From: Saccharomonospora amisosensis
GTDB taxonomy: Bacteria; Actinomycetota; Actinomycetes; Mycobacteriales; Pseudonocardiaceae
Direction of reading: 5' to 3'
DNA length: 64,000 bases
NCBI RefSeq assembly: GCF_011761185.1
Contig: NZ_JAAOYM010000001.1
Coordinates: 1,860,001-1,924,000, forward strand
The position numbers were made by a program, and so were the translations under genes. Below the pieces are notes generated by a model. That model saw only the letters and a program-made list of their open reading frames with translations, was not told the origin of the DNA and did no database searches. Positions 27,359 to 35,807 of this stretch are shown one piece after another. Within the stretch, counting starts at the first letter, position 1; each line of letters opens with the position of its first letter.

Positions 27359-30291
27359 CAGCCGCCCTCGCCTTCGCCGACCAACTGTAGGAACGCGTCT
27401 TCCAGGCGCCTGCGGGGACCGGCCTGCTCCACCGAGACTCCGGCCCGCACCAGCGCGGCCACCGCCTCGGAGCGTGGCAGGCCGTCGAGGTCGGCATGCA
27501 CGAGTTGGCCCTCGACGTCCACGTCGGAGACGCCGCCGACCGCGCGCAGCGCCTCCGCGGCCGCCTCGGGGCGGTCCACCCGGAACGTCGCCTCGCCACC
27601 GGCGGCGACGATGTCGGTGACCGCGCCGGAGGCCACCAGCCTGCCGCGGTGCATCACCACCACGTGCGTGCAGGTCTGCTCCACCTCGGCGAGCAGGTGG
27701 CTGGACACCAGTACCGTGCGGCCGGTGGCCGCGTAGCGGCGCAGCACCTCTCGCATCTGGTGGATCTGCGGTGGGTCGAGGCCGTTGGTCGGCTCGTCGA
27801 GCACCAGCAGCTCCGGCAGCCCCAGCATCGCCTGCGCGATCGCCAGCCGTTGCCGCATGCCCTGGCTGTAGGTGCGGACCCTGCGGTGCACGGCGTCGCC
27901 GAGCCCGGCGATCTCCAGTGCCTCCCCAAAGTGTGCCCGCTCGGCAGGCCGCCCGGTCGCGGCCCAGTACAGCCGCAGGTTCGCCTCACCGGAAAGGTGC
28001 GGCAGGAATCCGGAGCCCTCGACGAACGAGCCGATGCGCGACAGCACCGGCGCGCCGGGCCGCACCGGGTGGCCGAACACCTTGATCTCGCCCTCTGTGG
28101 GGTTGATCAGGCCCATCAGCATCCGCAGCGTGGTGGTCTTGCCCGCGCCGTTGGGCCCGAGCAGGCCGAGCACCTGGCCCGGCTCCACCCGCAACGACAA
28201 CCCGGCCACGGCGGTCAGCCCGCCGGGGTAGGACTTGGTCAGCCCCTCGATGACAAGCGGGGTGTGCTCCAGCGCCGGGTCCGGCCGGTGTGAGCGGCGG
28301 CGCCGCAGCGCGGCCACCACCACCGCCGCCGAGGCGACCGCGAGGGTGCCCGCGATGCCGAGCAGTTGTGGCAGCGGCCACCCCGACGTCACGGTGTTGC
28401 CACCGACCACTGGCACGGCCAGCCGCGCACCGCCCGCGAGTGACAGCCGGTAGGCAGCGGGTGTGGTGGGGGTGGCGTAGGACTGGTCGGTCGTGCCGAT
28501 GACGAGTTGCAGCCGGTGCCCGGACTCCACCGGCCGCACCACACCCGGCAGTGTCACGGTCACCTCGACCGGTGTGCCGTCGGCGGGCAGTGAGGGCACG
28601 CGGATCGCCGAGACGGCGTTGCCCGGCAGCGTGCGTGTGCCGTCGGGGTTGACGTCGTACAGCTTGGCGAACAGTACCGCCGCGCCCGCCGGTGCCGGTC
28701 CACCCGCCGAGGCGATCCGCAGCCGCACGGTCGAGGAGCCCGCGACGAGCAGTTGGGAGTCCAGCGGCCGCGAGACGAACGTCGCCGACTGGCCGGGCGG
28801 GTCGACGGTGAACAGGCCTGACAGTCGTGAGGAGTTCGCCACCACGCGGTTCAGGCCGGGGATGCCGCTCACCGCGGCGGGTGCCGCCCCGGGTGGGCGC
28901 ACGGCCACCTGCTCCGGTCCGTCGAGCGCGACCGGGCGGCGCTGGGTGTCGCCTGAGCCGAGACCGGGGTAGCCGTCGGCCTCCACGCTGCGCACCGACG
29001 GTGCACCGGATGCCCGCAGCGAGCCCTGTACGTCGTAGCGGAACGACGCGGGGGTGGAGGTTTCGTCGGTGCGCGCGGTGTCGAGGTGTGCTTGCAGGAA
29101 GTCGCCGATGGTCGCCCGCAGCTGCGGGCCGGGCACCCCGCCGTCGTGCCCGCCGGTGTACCAGATGACCGACACGGGCGCTCCGGCCTCGGAGATCTGG
29201 CGGGCGTTCGCGTCGGCCTGGTCGAGTCCGAACAGGGTGTCGTTCTCGCCCTGGACGAGCAGCGTCGGCGCCGTGATCTCGCCGGTGACCGAGGCGGGGG
29301 ACACCCGGCGCAGCAGCGCCAGCGTCGGCTCGCTCGCCCGGCCGTCGACGGCGACGTCGTTGTACGCGGCGCAGACCTGCTCGGTGAAGCGCCCGCAGAC
29401 CTCGCCCGTCGCCGGCGGCGAGGGCGAGCCCTGGCGTGCGCCGCCGGACGGCCCCGCGGTCCCGAAGCCGCCACCGGCCTGGCCGCCCACGCCTGCGTCG
29501 GTTGTCCCGCCGGTGCCGCCGGTACCACTTTCACCGTTGTCCAGTTCGTCGCCCGGCTCCATCGCCTCGGCGCCGGGGCCGCCTGCCGTGGGCGCTCCCA
29601 GTCCCGCGGAGAACAGCGTGCCTGCCCATGCCCGCTTGAACACGCCGTCGTCGGCGGCGGCGCCCGCGGCCGGCGTGGCGGCGCGCGGGTCGCCGGTGGT
29701 GGCGTTGTTCGGCAGCAGCGCCTGCGCCAGGTCGTTATAGGTCATCACCGGCGCGATCGCGTCGACCCGTTCGTCCGTGCCCGCCAGCAGCAGGGCCAGC
29801 GCGCCGCCGTAGGAGGCACCGGTGACGCCGACGAGCGGGTCCCCCTCGCCCTCGGTCAGCACCTCCGGCAGCCCCGCGAGGTGGTCTACGAGCCGAACCG
29901 CGTCGGCGACCTCGTAGTCGGGGTCGTTCAGCGCGATGCGTCCCGTGCTGGTGCCGAAGCCGCGCGCCGAGTAGGTCAGCACGACGAAGCCGCGCTCGGC
30001 GAGTTCGGCTGCCTCGCGGGAAACGCTGTTCTTGTCCCCGCCGAAGCCGTGCGGCAGCAGTACCGCGGGGGCGGGGGTCACCTCCGGCACGTACAGCGTG
30101 GTGTCCAGTTGCACGCGCTGTTCGGAGCCGGGTGCCGCGGCGACGTCGATGGTGGCTTCCCGCGTGCGGTAGGAGGGCGCCTCGTCGTCGTCCCCGACCC
30201 AGATCACCGCACCCGCGCCGAGGACAACGACGGCGGCGAGCAACGCGAGCAAGCGCAGCCGGCGGCCGCGTGGACGTGGAGTTCGGCGCAC
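27358..30291 (-). CDS. CocE/S15-type serine hydrolase fused to an ABC transporter ATPase
   Basis: The 977-residue protein has five parts: a membrane anchor (residues 13-33); an alpha/beta hydrolase of the CocE/X-Pro dipeptidyl-peptidase type, with Ser160 in GASYGG, Asp351 in GEND and His382 in GGHDGG; a jelly-roll C-terminal hydrolase domain (about 415-625); a second membrane helix (about 637-662); and an ABC ATPase (678-977) with Walker A Lys718 (GPNGAGKT), signature YSQGMRQR and Walker B LLVLDEP (828-834). A Gly/Thr-rich low-complexity insert occupies about 231-295. Two membrane helices place the hydrolase outside and the ATPase inside, the correct side for the permease encoded next. The GTG at 30291 has TAGTGT 6 nt upstream, suggesting a leaderless mRNA. 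It may cleave an exported or surface substrate; which one is unknown. Confidence 0.92.
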   Translation of the reverse strand: MRRTPRPRGRRLRLLALLAAVVVLGAGAVIWVGDDDEAPSYRTREATIDVAAAPGSEQRVQLDTTLYVPEVTPAPAVLLPHGFGGDKNSVSREAAELAERGFVVLTYSARGFGTSTGRIALNDPDYEVADAVRLVDHLAGLPEVLTEGEGDPLVGVTGASYGGALALLLAGTDERVDAIAPVMTYNDLAQALLPNNATTGDPRAATPAAGAAADDGVFKRAWAGTLFSAGLGAPTAGGPGAEAMEPGDELDNGESGTGGTGGTTDAGVGGQAGGGFGTAGPSGGARQGSPSPPATGEVCGRFTEQVCAAYNDVAVDGRASEPTLALLRRVSPASVTGEITAPTLLVQGENDTLFGLDQADANARQISEAGAPVSVIWYTGGHDGGVPGPQLRATIGDFLQAHLDTARTDETSTPASFRYDVQGSLRASGAPSVRSVEADGYPGLGSGDTQRRPVALDGPEQVAVRPPGAAPAAVSGIPGLNRVVANSSRLSGLFTVDPPGQSATFVSRPLDSQLLVAGSSTVRLRIASAGGPAPAGAAVLFAKLYDVNPDGTRTLPGNAVSAIRVPSLPADGTPVEVTVTLPGVVRPVESGHRLQLVIGTTDQSYATPTTPAAYRLSLAGGARLAVPVVGGNTVTSGWPLPQLLGIAGTLAVASAAVVVAALRRRRSHRPDPALEHTPLVIEGLTKSYPGGLTAVAGLSLRVEPGQVLGLLGPNGAGKTTTLRMLMGLINPTEGEIKVFGHPVRPGAPVLSRIGSFVEGSGFLPHLSGEANLRLYWAATGRPAERAHFGEALEIAGLGDAVHRRVRTYSQGMRQRLAIAQAMLGLPELLVLDEPTNGLDPPQIHQMREVLRRYAATGRTVLVSSHLLAEVEQTCTHVVVMHRGRLVASGAVTDIVAAGGEATFRVDRPEAAAEALRAVGGVSDVDVEGQLVHADLDGLPRSEAVAALVRAGVSVEQAGPRRRLEDAFLQLVGEGEGG

Positions 30292-30450
30292 GCCCTCACA
30301 CTATGCGGCGTTTGCTGAGAACCCGCTGTGGGCATCCTCGCCCCAGGCGGGCTCCAGCGGCCCTGTGACACAGGTTACGGCGGAAGTCGCCTGGTGTGGG
30401 CCGCAGCGGCTGGCTTTCCCATTCCGGACCCGCGATGATTGGACACGTTG

Positions 30451-30577
30451 TGGAGGGGAGTATTCCTTCGCGGCGGCGTCGTCAGCACGGCTGTCCCTGG
30501 GGCACCCGGCGCCGTCGGCCGGCACGGCCGGTGGAAGAGACCTCCGGGTAGTGGCCCGCATTTCCGCTAACCGGAGG
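30451..30577 (+). promoter_or_regulatory. yybP-ykoY (manganese) riboswitch with anti-Shine-Dalgarno switch
   Basis: The leader contains the aptamer hallmarks: GGAGGGGAGTA (30452-30462), a CGTCGTCAGCACG segment (30476-30488), an ACCCGGCGCCGTC segment and GGAAGAGACCTCC (30533-30545). P1 would pair GGAGG 30452-30456 with CCTCC 30541-30545. The 3' side, CCTCCGG (30541-30547), is also perfectly complementary to CCGGAGG (30571-30577), which carries the Shine-Dalgarno site of the TerC gene. The two pairings exclude each other, so metal-stabilised P1 should free the ribosome site. The known ligand of this class is Mn2+ and TerC genes are classic targets. Assignment is by motif recall, not by a covariance search. 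Confidence 0.8.
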
Positions 30578-30587
30578 TTGTCGTCAT

Positions 30588-31601
30588 ATGACCGTGCCGT
30601 TCTGGCTGTGGCTTGCCACCATCGGGGGCCTGCTCGCGCTGCTGGCGATCGATCTCGTGATCGTCGATCGCAAACCCCACCAGGTCACCACCGGTGAGGC
30701 CGCGCGCTGGGTGATCTTCTACATCTCGTGTGCGATCGTGTTCGGCGCAGGCGTGTGGCTGCTCGGGGGTCACGACCCAGGGGTCGAGTTCTTCACCGGT
30801 TACCTCACCGAGTACTCGCTGTCGGTCGACAACCTGTTCATCTTCATGGTGATCATGTCGTCGTTCCGGGTGCCCGCGATCCACCAGCACAGGGTGCTGC
30901 TCATCGGCATCCTGCTGGCGCTGGTGATGCGGGGCGCGTTCATCGCGATCGGTGCCGCGCTCATAGCCAAGTTCGTGTGGATCTTCTTCATCTTCGGCGC
31001 CTTCCTGGTGTGGACGGCGATCAGCATGGTGCGCGGCGACAGCGGCCACGAGGAGTACCACGAGAACCTGGTGACCCGCTGGGTGCGCAAGGTCTTCCCC
31101 GTCACCGACGAGTACGTGGGGCACAAGTCGATCGTCAAGCGGGACGGCAGGCGGTACCTGACGCCGATGTTCGTGGTGATCGTCGCCATCGGGAGCGCGG
31201 ACCTGCTGTTCGCGGTGGACTCCATCCCGGCGATCTTCGGTATCACGCAGGACGCCTACCTGGTGTTCACGGCCAACGCCTTCGCGCTGATGGGGCTGCG
31301 GCAGCTCTACTTCCTGCTCGGCGGGCTGGTGACCAAGCTGGTGTACCTGTCCTACGGGTTGGCGTTCATCCTCGCGTTCATCGGCGTGAAGCTCGTGCTG
31401 CACGCGCTGCACGAGTACCACGTGACGCCGGCCTGGTTGGAGATCAACAACTGGACCTCGCTCGGCGTGATCATCTCGGTGCTCGTCATCACCACCGTGG
31501 CGAGCATCCTGAAGTCCCGCCGTGACCCGGGGGCGGTGAGCAAGCTGGACCTGCGCCCACCCGCCCCGGAGGACGCGTCGAGCACCTCCCGCGACAGGTA
31601 A
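30588..31601 (+). CDS. TerC/Alx-family membrane protein, probable Mn2+ exporter
   Basis: The 337-residue protein has about eight to nine hydrophobic helices and both TerC acidic motifs: EYSLSVDNLFIF near residue 80, and LFAVDSIPAIF near residue 210. In this family the paired aspartates bind metal, and Alx/TerC proteins export Mn2+, including for loading exported enzymes. The ATG has GGAGG 10 nt upstream; that site lies within the riboswitch expression platform. The metal-sensing leader and the protein family point to the same ion. The gene is followed closely by a peptidase gene, which has its own promoter. Confidence 0.93.
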   Translation: MTVPFWLWLATIGGLLALLAIDLVIVDRKPHQVTTGEAARWVIFYISCAIVFGAGVWLLGGHDPGVEFFTGYLTEYSLSVDNLFIFMVIMSSFRVPAIHQHRVLLIGILLALVMRGAFIAIGAALIAKFVWIFFIFGAFLVWTAISMVRGDSGHEEYHENLVTRWVRKVFPVTDEYVGHKSIVKRDGRRYLTPMFVVIVAIGSADLLFAVDSIPAIFGITQDAYLVFTANAFALMGLRQLYFLLGGLVTKLVYLSYGLAFILAFIGVKLVLHALHEYHVTPAWLEINNWTSLGVIISVLVITTVASILKSRRDPGAVSKLDLRPPAPEDASSTSRDR

Positions 31602-31641
31602 AACCTTTAGGTTCGCTAAGGAATTCGGGTAGGATCGCCGG

Positions 31642-33639
31642 ATGCGACCCGCTGATCTTGAACTGCTCGCCGTGCCGGGCAGGCCCGCGTTGCATGGTGA
31701 CCTCCTGCTGACCGCGGTGAGCAGGCCGAGTCTGGAGACCGACAGCTACACCGGTGCGCTGCGCCGGATCGACCTCGACGGCGTGGGCGGCACCGGCACG
31801 GGGTGGACCCACGGCGAGCGGGACGCCTCGCCCGCCATCTCTCCCGACGGGCGCTGGGTGGCCTTCACCCGGGCACAGGGGCGCGAGCGGCCACAGTTGT
31901 ACGTGATGCCCTCGGACGGCGGAGAGCCGAGGCGGCTGACCGCGTTGCCGCTCGGTGTGAACCCACCGGTGTGGGCGCCGGACTCGCGCCGCATCGCGTT
32001 CACCGCACGCGTGCCCGAACCGGGTCGCTACGGCACACCCGCCGACGGCGAGGTGGAAGAAACCGGACCGGAGCCCGATGCCGAGCGGCCCCGGCTGATC
32101 ACCCGGTTCGACTACCGGGTCGACGACGTCGGTTTCCTGCGTGACCGGCCCGCACGGCTGTTCGTGCTCGACGCGCTTGCCGTGCTGGAAGTCCAGGACG
32201 GGGCAGAGCCGCAGCAGCCGACCCCGCTCACCGACGACCGGGCGAGCGTCAGCGACCCGGCATGGACCCCGGACGGCACGCACGTGTTGGTGGTGGCTCC
32301 CCGCGACTGGGACCGCGCCGAGACGCTGCACAGCGACATCTACGCCGTGCCTGCCGCCGGCGGCGCGCCCGCACTGGTGGTGCGCACCAGTGGTAGGGCG
32401 GGTAAACCCGCCGTGGCGGCCGACGGCACGGTGCTGTTCTACGCCGACGAGTACGAGGGCTTCTCCGCGGCGGCACGCAACACCGGCCTGTGGGCGGCCA
32501 CGCTCAGCGACGAGGGCTTCGGGGGTGCGCCCGCGTCGCCACGCAGGCTCACCGACCCCGAGACCGTCGACTGCGTCGGCGAGGCGGGCCCGCCCGCACC
32601 CTACGGCGACGGCGTGCTCGTGGTGGTCCGCAACCGGGGGGCGGCCGAGTTGCGCTCGGTGCCACGCTCCGGCGAGCGTATGGAGCTTTTCACGCTGCCC
32701 GTATTGGCGGGGGAGCGGGCCGCGGTGCGGGCTTTCGTGGTGGACGGCGAGCGCGTCGCCGTGGTCCGCTGCGGTCAGCGGGACGCGGGCGAGGTGGTGC
32801 TGCTGGCCGGCGGCGAGGAGCGCACCCTGACCGACTTCTCCGCGCCGCTTCGGCAGGCGGGAATACGCCCGATCACGGAACTGACCGCCACGGCACCCGA
32901 CGGCTACCCGGTGCACGGTTGGCTCGTCGCGCCCAAGGGCGAGGGCCCGCACCCGGTGCTGCTGCTGATTCACGGGGGCCCGTTCGCGCAGTACGAGTGG
33001 AGCTTCTTCGACGAGGCACAGGTGTACGCCTCGGCAGGCTACGCGGTGGTGCTCGGCAACCCGCGCGGCTCGGCCGGGTACGGCGAGCGGCACGGGCGAG
33101 CGGTGGTCGGCGCGCTCGGCACCGTGGACGCCCACGACCTGCTCGCGCTGCTCGACGAGGCGCTGCGCAGGCCGGAACTGGACGCCGAGCGGGTCGGTGT
33201 GCAGGGCGGTTCCTACGGTGGCTTCATGACGGGCTGGCTGGCGGCCTGGCACGGTGAGCGGTTCCGCGCCGCGTGGAGCGAGCGGGCCGTCAACGCGTGG
33301 GACTCCTTCGTCGGCAGCTCGGACATCGGGTGGTGGTTCGCGGAGAACTATGTCGGCAGCGACCCGGAGCTGCTCAGGAAGGCGAGCCCGCTGACCCATG
33401 CCGAGCGCATCACGATCCCGTTCGCCGTCGTGCATTCCGAGCGTGACTGGCGCTGCCCGCTGGAGCAGGCGCAGCGGATGTTCGTCGCGCTGCGGCGCAA
33501 CGGCACGGACGCCGAGCTGTTGCTGTTCCCCGGCGAGGGGCACGAGCTGACCCGGTCGGGCAGGCCGAGGCACCGCAAGTGGCGATTCGAGGCCGTGCTC
33601 GAGTGGTGGCGACGGCACCTTCCGCACGCGGTGACGTGA
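31642..33639 (+). CDS. S9-family (prolyl oligopeptidase-type) serine peptidase
   Basis: The 665-residue protein has an N-terminal beta-propeller (about residues 1-400, with WD40-like/TolB repeats such as GERDASPAISPDGRWVAF and DPAWTPDGTHVLVV) and a C-terminal alpha/beta-hydrolase catalytic domain. Ser524 lies in GGSYGGFMTG, Asp602 in HSERDWRC and His634 in GEGHEL. The propeller usually restricts access so that only short peptides or acylated N-termini are cut (oligopeptidase B or acylaminoacyl-peptidase type). There is no signal peptide, so it is cytoplasmic. TAGGAT ends 6 nt before the ATG, suggesting a leaderless mRNA. It runs convergent to the RES toxin gene, 12 bp apart. Confidence 0.93.
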   Translation: MRPADLELLAVPGRPALHGDLLLTAVSRPSLETDSYTGALRRIDLDGVGGTGTGWTHGERDASPAISPDGRWVAFTRAQGRERPQLYVMPSDGGEPRRLTALPLGVNPPVWAPDSRRIAFTARVPEPGRYGTPADGEVEETGPEPDAERPRLITRFDYRVDDVGFLRDRPARLFVLDALAVLEVQDGAEPQQPTPLTDDRASVSDPAWTPDGTHVLVVAPRDWDRAETLHSDIYAVPAAGGAPALVVRTSGRAGKPAVAADGTVLFYADEYEGFSAAARNTGLWAATLSDEGFGGAPASPRRLTDPETVDCVGEAGPPAPYGDGVLVVVRNRGAAELRSVPRSGERMELFTLPVLAGERAAVRAFVVDGERVAVVRCGQRDAGEVVLLAGGEERTLTDFSAPLRQAGIRPITELTATAPDGYPVHGWLVAPKGEGPHPVLLLIHGGPFAQYEWSFFDEAQVYASAGYAVVLGNPRGSAGYGERHGRAVVGALGTVDAHDLLALLDEALRRPELDAERVGVQGGSYGGFMTGWLAAWHGERFRAAWSERAVNAWDSFVGSSDIGWWFAENYVGSDPELLRKASPLTHAERITIPFAVVHSERDWRCPLEQAQRMFVALRRNGTDAELLLFPGEGHELTRSGRPRHRKWRFEAVLEWWRRHLPHAVT

Positions 33640-33651
33640 TCAGTGACCTGA

Positions 33652-34305
33652 TCAGTTCAGCATGAGGTAGTTGAGCTCGTCGCACACTCGGCTGAGCGGG
33701 ACGTCCAGCCCGGGGTGGTCCAGTTGCAGCAGCACGTCGGGCGCGGCGGGCAGCGCGGCCCTTGCGGGCGGGTCCCACAGGCAGATGGCGGGGGCACCGG
33801 AGTCCATCGAGGAGCGGTACCACAGCCCGTCGAGGTCGTCGTAGGCGGCGCGGATGGCGCGGGCCCACGCCTGGGTGATCCGCTTGGGCCCGCTGGAGAT
33901 CTCCTGCGAGGCGCCGACGCGGGTCGGCCACAGCCCGGAGAGGTCGAGCAGTCGAAGTGTCCTCGCCGGGCGGACCACCACCAGATGTGGCCCCCTGGTC
34001 TTACGGTCAAGTGTCGAGGTGGTCTGGAACACCTCGGCGACGCTCGTACGGACGGAGAGCCCGAAGTAGAGCACCCCGTTGCCGCGGTCGGTCATCGGTT
34101 CACCACGGCGGGGGTGTTGCGGGTCGAAGCGGCCGTGCGGCAGCGGGCCGGTGTAGCGGAAGCTGTCCCAGCGTTGCGGGTGGTTGCCGTGCGCGGTGAA
34201 GATCCGGACCAGCCGGGTAGCAGGGTGCACCGCGACGACGTCCTCGGTGCGGCGCAACTCGTTCAGCAGTACGGTGCGCGACGGCGGCAGGGGCAACCTT
34301 GCCAT
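33652..34305 (-). CDS. RES-domain toxin (NAD+ phosphorylase-type)
   Basis: The ATG at 34305 gives 217 residues. The RES fold is recognisable by RLVRIF with Arg34, the VLYFGLSVRTSVAEVF segment carrying Tyr80 and Glu91, and the WYRSSMDSG segment near 162-170. RES toxins such as MbcT of M. tuberculosis degrade NAD+ by phosphorolysis and are kept inactive by an Xre/DUF2384 antitoxin. The gene directly upstream encodes such a partner, 41 bp away, in the usual antitoxin-first order. The start lacks a strong ribosome site (CAGG only), so low toxin translation relative to antitoxin is likely. Confidence 0.85.
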   Translation of the reverse strand: MARLPLPPSRTVLLNELRRTEDVVAVHPATRLVRIFTAHGNHPQRWDSFRYTGPLPHGRFDPQHPRRGEPMTDRGNGVLYFGLSVRTSVAEVFQTTSTLDRKTRGPHLVVVRPARTLRLLDLSGLWPTRVGASQEISSGPKRITQAWARAIRAAYDDLDGLWYRSSMDSGAPAICLWDPPARAALPAAPDVLLQLDHPGLDVPLSRVCDELNYLMLN

Positions 34306-34346
34306 GGACAGCGATCGACCTGTTCCTTGCTCGTACCGCCGCCGTT

Positions 34347-34934
34347 TCAGACCGGTGTACCGAGCGTGGCGGCCAGCCGTGCCACGGGTTCGGGGTCGCC
34401 ACCCGCGAGCAGCCACTGGCGCGGGGTCGCCTGCTTGCCGTTGATCACCAACTCCGTCTGCGGCGTGCTCATGAACGCGGCGACCACCAGGGCCGGCTGG
34501 TCGTCGGGCACCGCGCGCAACACGACGTCGAGTCCCGGCAGCACGCCGCTGCCGGTGAACTGCCAGGCGGGCAGCCGCCAGCCGCCCTGGTCCTTCCACC
34601 CGGTCAGTCTGCGTTCCTTGAGCCGGTGGCGGATGCGACTGTCGTCGACGCCAAGCCTTGCCGCCGCGTCCTGCACGGTGAGCGCGGAGTCGGCGAGCAC
34701 GGCGTGCTCGGCCACGGTCCGCGCCCGGTAGTCGCGCTCACCCTCCCGGCGCGCGGAGAGATCCAGCCCGACATCGGCGAGCGTGCCCCGCTGGTCGGGG
34801 GAGAAGTAGTGCGCCGGATCCGGGTTGGGAGGGCTGAGCCGCCGTGCCGCGTCCTCGACCAGTGCCAAGAATTCCGAGGGGTTGACCTTCAGCCCGGCCT
34901 TGGCGAGCACGTTCTCCAGCGCGACGGTGGTCAT
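34347..34934 (-). CDS. Xre/DUF2384-like antitoxin partner of the RES toxin
   Basis: The 195-residue protein (from ATG 34934) has a predicted DNA-binding helix-turn-helix at about residues 84-112 (LTVQDAAARLGVDDSRIRHR) and a C-terminal segment INGKQATPRQWLLAGGDPEP, which resembles the DUF2384/MbcA C-terminus that plugs the RES active site. It is longer than MbcA (about 113 residues) because of an N-terminal helical extension. ATG 34934 is preferred to ATG 34940 because TAATCT ends 6 nt upstream, as in a leaderless transcript. It probably represses its own operon and neutralises the toxin. Confidence 0.75.
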   Translation of the reverse strand: MTTVALENVLAKAGLKVNPSEFLALVEDAARRLSPPNPDPAHYFSPDQRGTLADVGLDLSARREGERDYRARTVAEHAVLADSALTVQDAAARLGVDDSRIRHRLKERRLTGWKDQGGWRLPAWQFTGSGVLPGLDVVLRAVPDDQPALVVAAFMSTPQTELVINGKQATPRQWLLAGGDPEPVARLAATLGTPV

Positions 34935-34940
34935 GCGCAT

Positions 34941-34970
34941 AGATTAGCCTGTATGTGCGCCTTCGTGCGC
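34941..34970 (-). promoter_or_regulatory. Promoter and candidate operator of the RES toxin-antitoxin operon
   Basis: On the minus strand the -10 TAATCT lies at 34946-34941. Just upstream, GTGCGC occurs twice (34955-34960 and 34965-34970) at a 10-bp period, one helical turn, as expected for a dimeric or tetrameric antitoxin on one DNA face. This is inferred only from position and repetition. Confidence 0.4.
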
Positions 34971-35050
34971 TTCGCTGGGGAAACGGTGCGGAAAATCACC
35001 AGAATCGACACACAACGCACAGAATACAACACAAGCTGTAACCGTCCGAC

Positions 35051-35767
35051 TCAGTGTGCCCGTGCCGGACGGGTGTGTCCAGATCCGATTGTCGTGAAGA
35101 ACGCACTCGCCGTGCTGGCGGTGAGTGTCCGGCACTCACGTGACAGGTGTGCCTGGTCGCTGTATCCGGCTTCGACGGCCAGCGAGGCCAGGTCGGCGGC
35201 GGCCGAGGCCGCGGCCATGGCACGACGCAGCCGCGCCACCCGCAGGTAGGTGGCCGGGCCGAAGCCCACCGCCTCGGTGAACCGTCTGCGGAACTGCCGT
35301 TGCCCCAGCGGCAGTCCCGCCACCGCGTCCCGCACCCGTGGCACCCCGGCGTCCAGCCGGGAGAGCACGACGTCGAGCATCGGGTCGCGCTCCGTGCCGA
35401 CGACCCGCTCGGTGACCAGCGCCGTGAGGCTGTGTGGGTGGTGTGACAGCAGGTCGGTGACCGCCCTGCCCGCGCGTCCCCACAGGTCGCCCAACGCCAC
35501 CCTGCGGTCGGTCAACTCGTCGGCGGCCACGCCGAGAGCTCTGGGGGCATGCCCTGGCCGGAACCGCACGCCGTGCACGGGTGTGCCCGGCGGCAAACCC
35601 GCCTGCCAGGCGCCGGTGTCCGGTCCCGCCACGAACGCCGACTCGCCTGCCACCACCAGGTCGACGCACCCGTCCGGGACGATGCGCTCGCCACCCCCGG
35701 TGTGGTTCCACCACACGCAGCGCACGGTCTCGCGCAGTGCCGGTGGCGGGTCCGTCTCGCGGTACAC
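35051..35767 (-). CDS. AraC-family transcriptional regulator
   Basis: The GTG at 35767 gives 238 residues. An N-terminal ligand-binding region (about residues 1-120, with VPDGCVDLVVAG and VRFRPGHAPRALG) is of the kind found in DUF6597-type regulators. The C-terminal AraC double helix-turn-helix lies at about 150-235 (LGQRQFRRRFTEAVGFGP and LAVEAGYSDQAHLSRECR). Longer in-frame readings toward the Nudix gene have no start with a ribosome site. It diverges from the Nudix gene over 40 bp and could control it. The effector is unknown. Confidence 0.87.
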   Translation of the reverse strand: MYRETDPPPALRETVRCVWWNHTGGGERIVPDGCVDLVVAGESAFVAGPDTGAWQAGLPPGTPVHGVRFRPGHAPRALGVAADELTDRRVALGDLWGRAGRAVTDLLSHHPHSLTALVTERVVGTERDPMLDVVLSRLDAGVPRVRDAVAGLPLGQRQFRRRFTEAVGFGPATYLRVARLRRAMAAASAAADLASLAVEAGYSDQAHLSRECRTLTASTASAFFTTIGSGHTRPARAH

Positions 35768-35807
35768 GGCCCCATCATCCTCTCGCCGTGCGGCTACCGT
35801 GTGCCGG

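Noticed and set aside
31602-31622. Possible IdeR/DtxR iron box before the S9 peptidase (TTTAGGTTCGCTAAGG)
   Set aside because: Only one half-site (TTAGGTT) matches well; overall agreement with the 19-bp iron box is about 11 positions, so it is not convincing.
31489-33627. 712-codon open frame antisense to the S9 peptidase
   Set aside because: The S9 peptidase has an intact catalytic triad and propeller repeats; the antisense frame lacks domains and has shadow-like composition.
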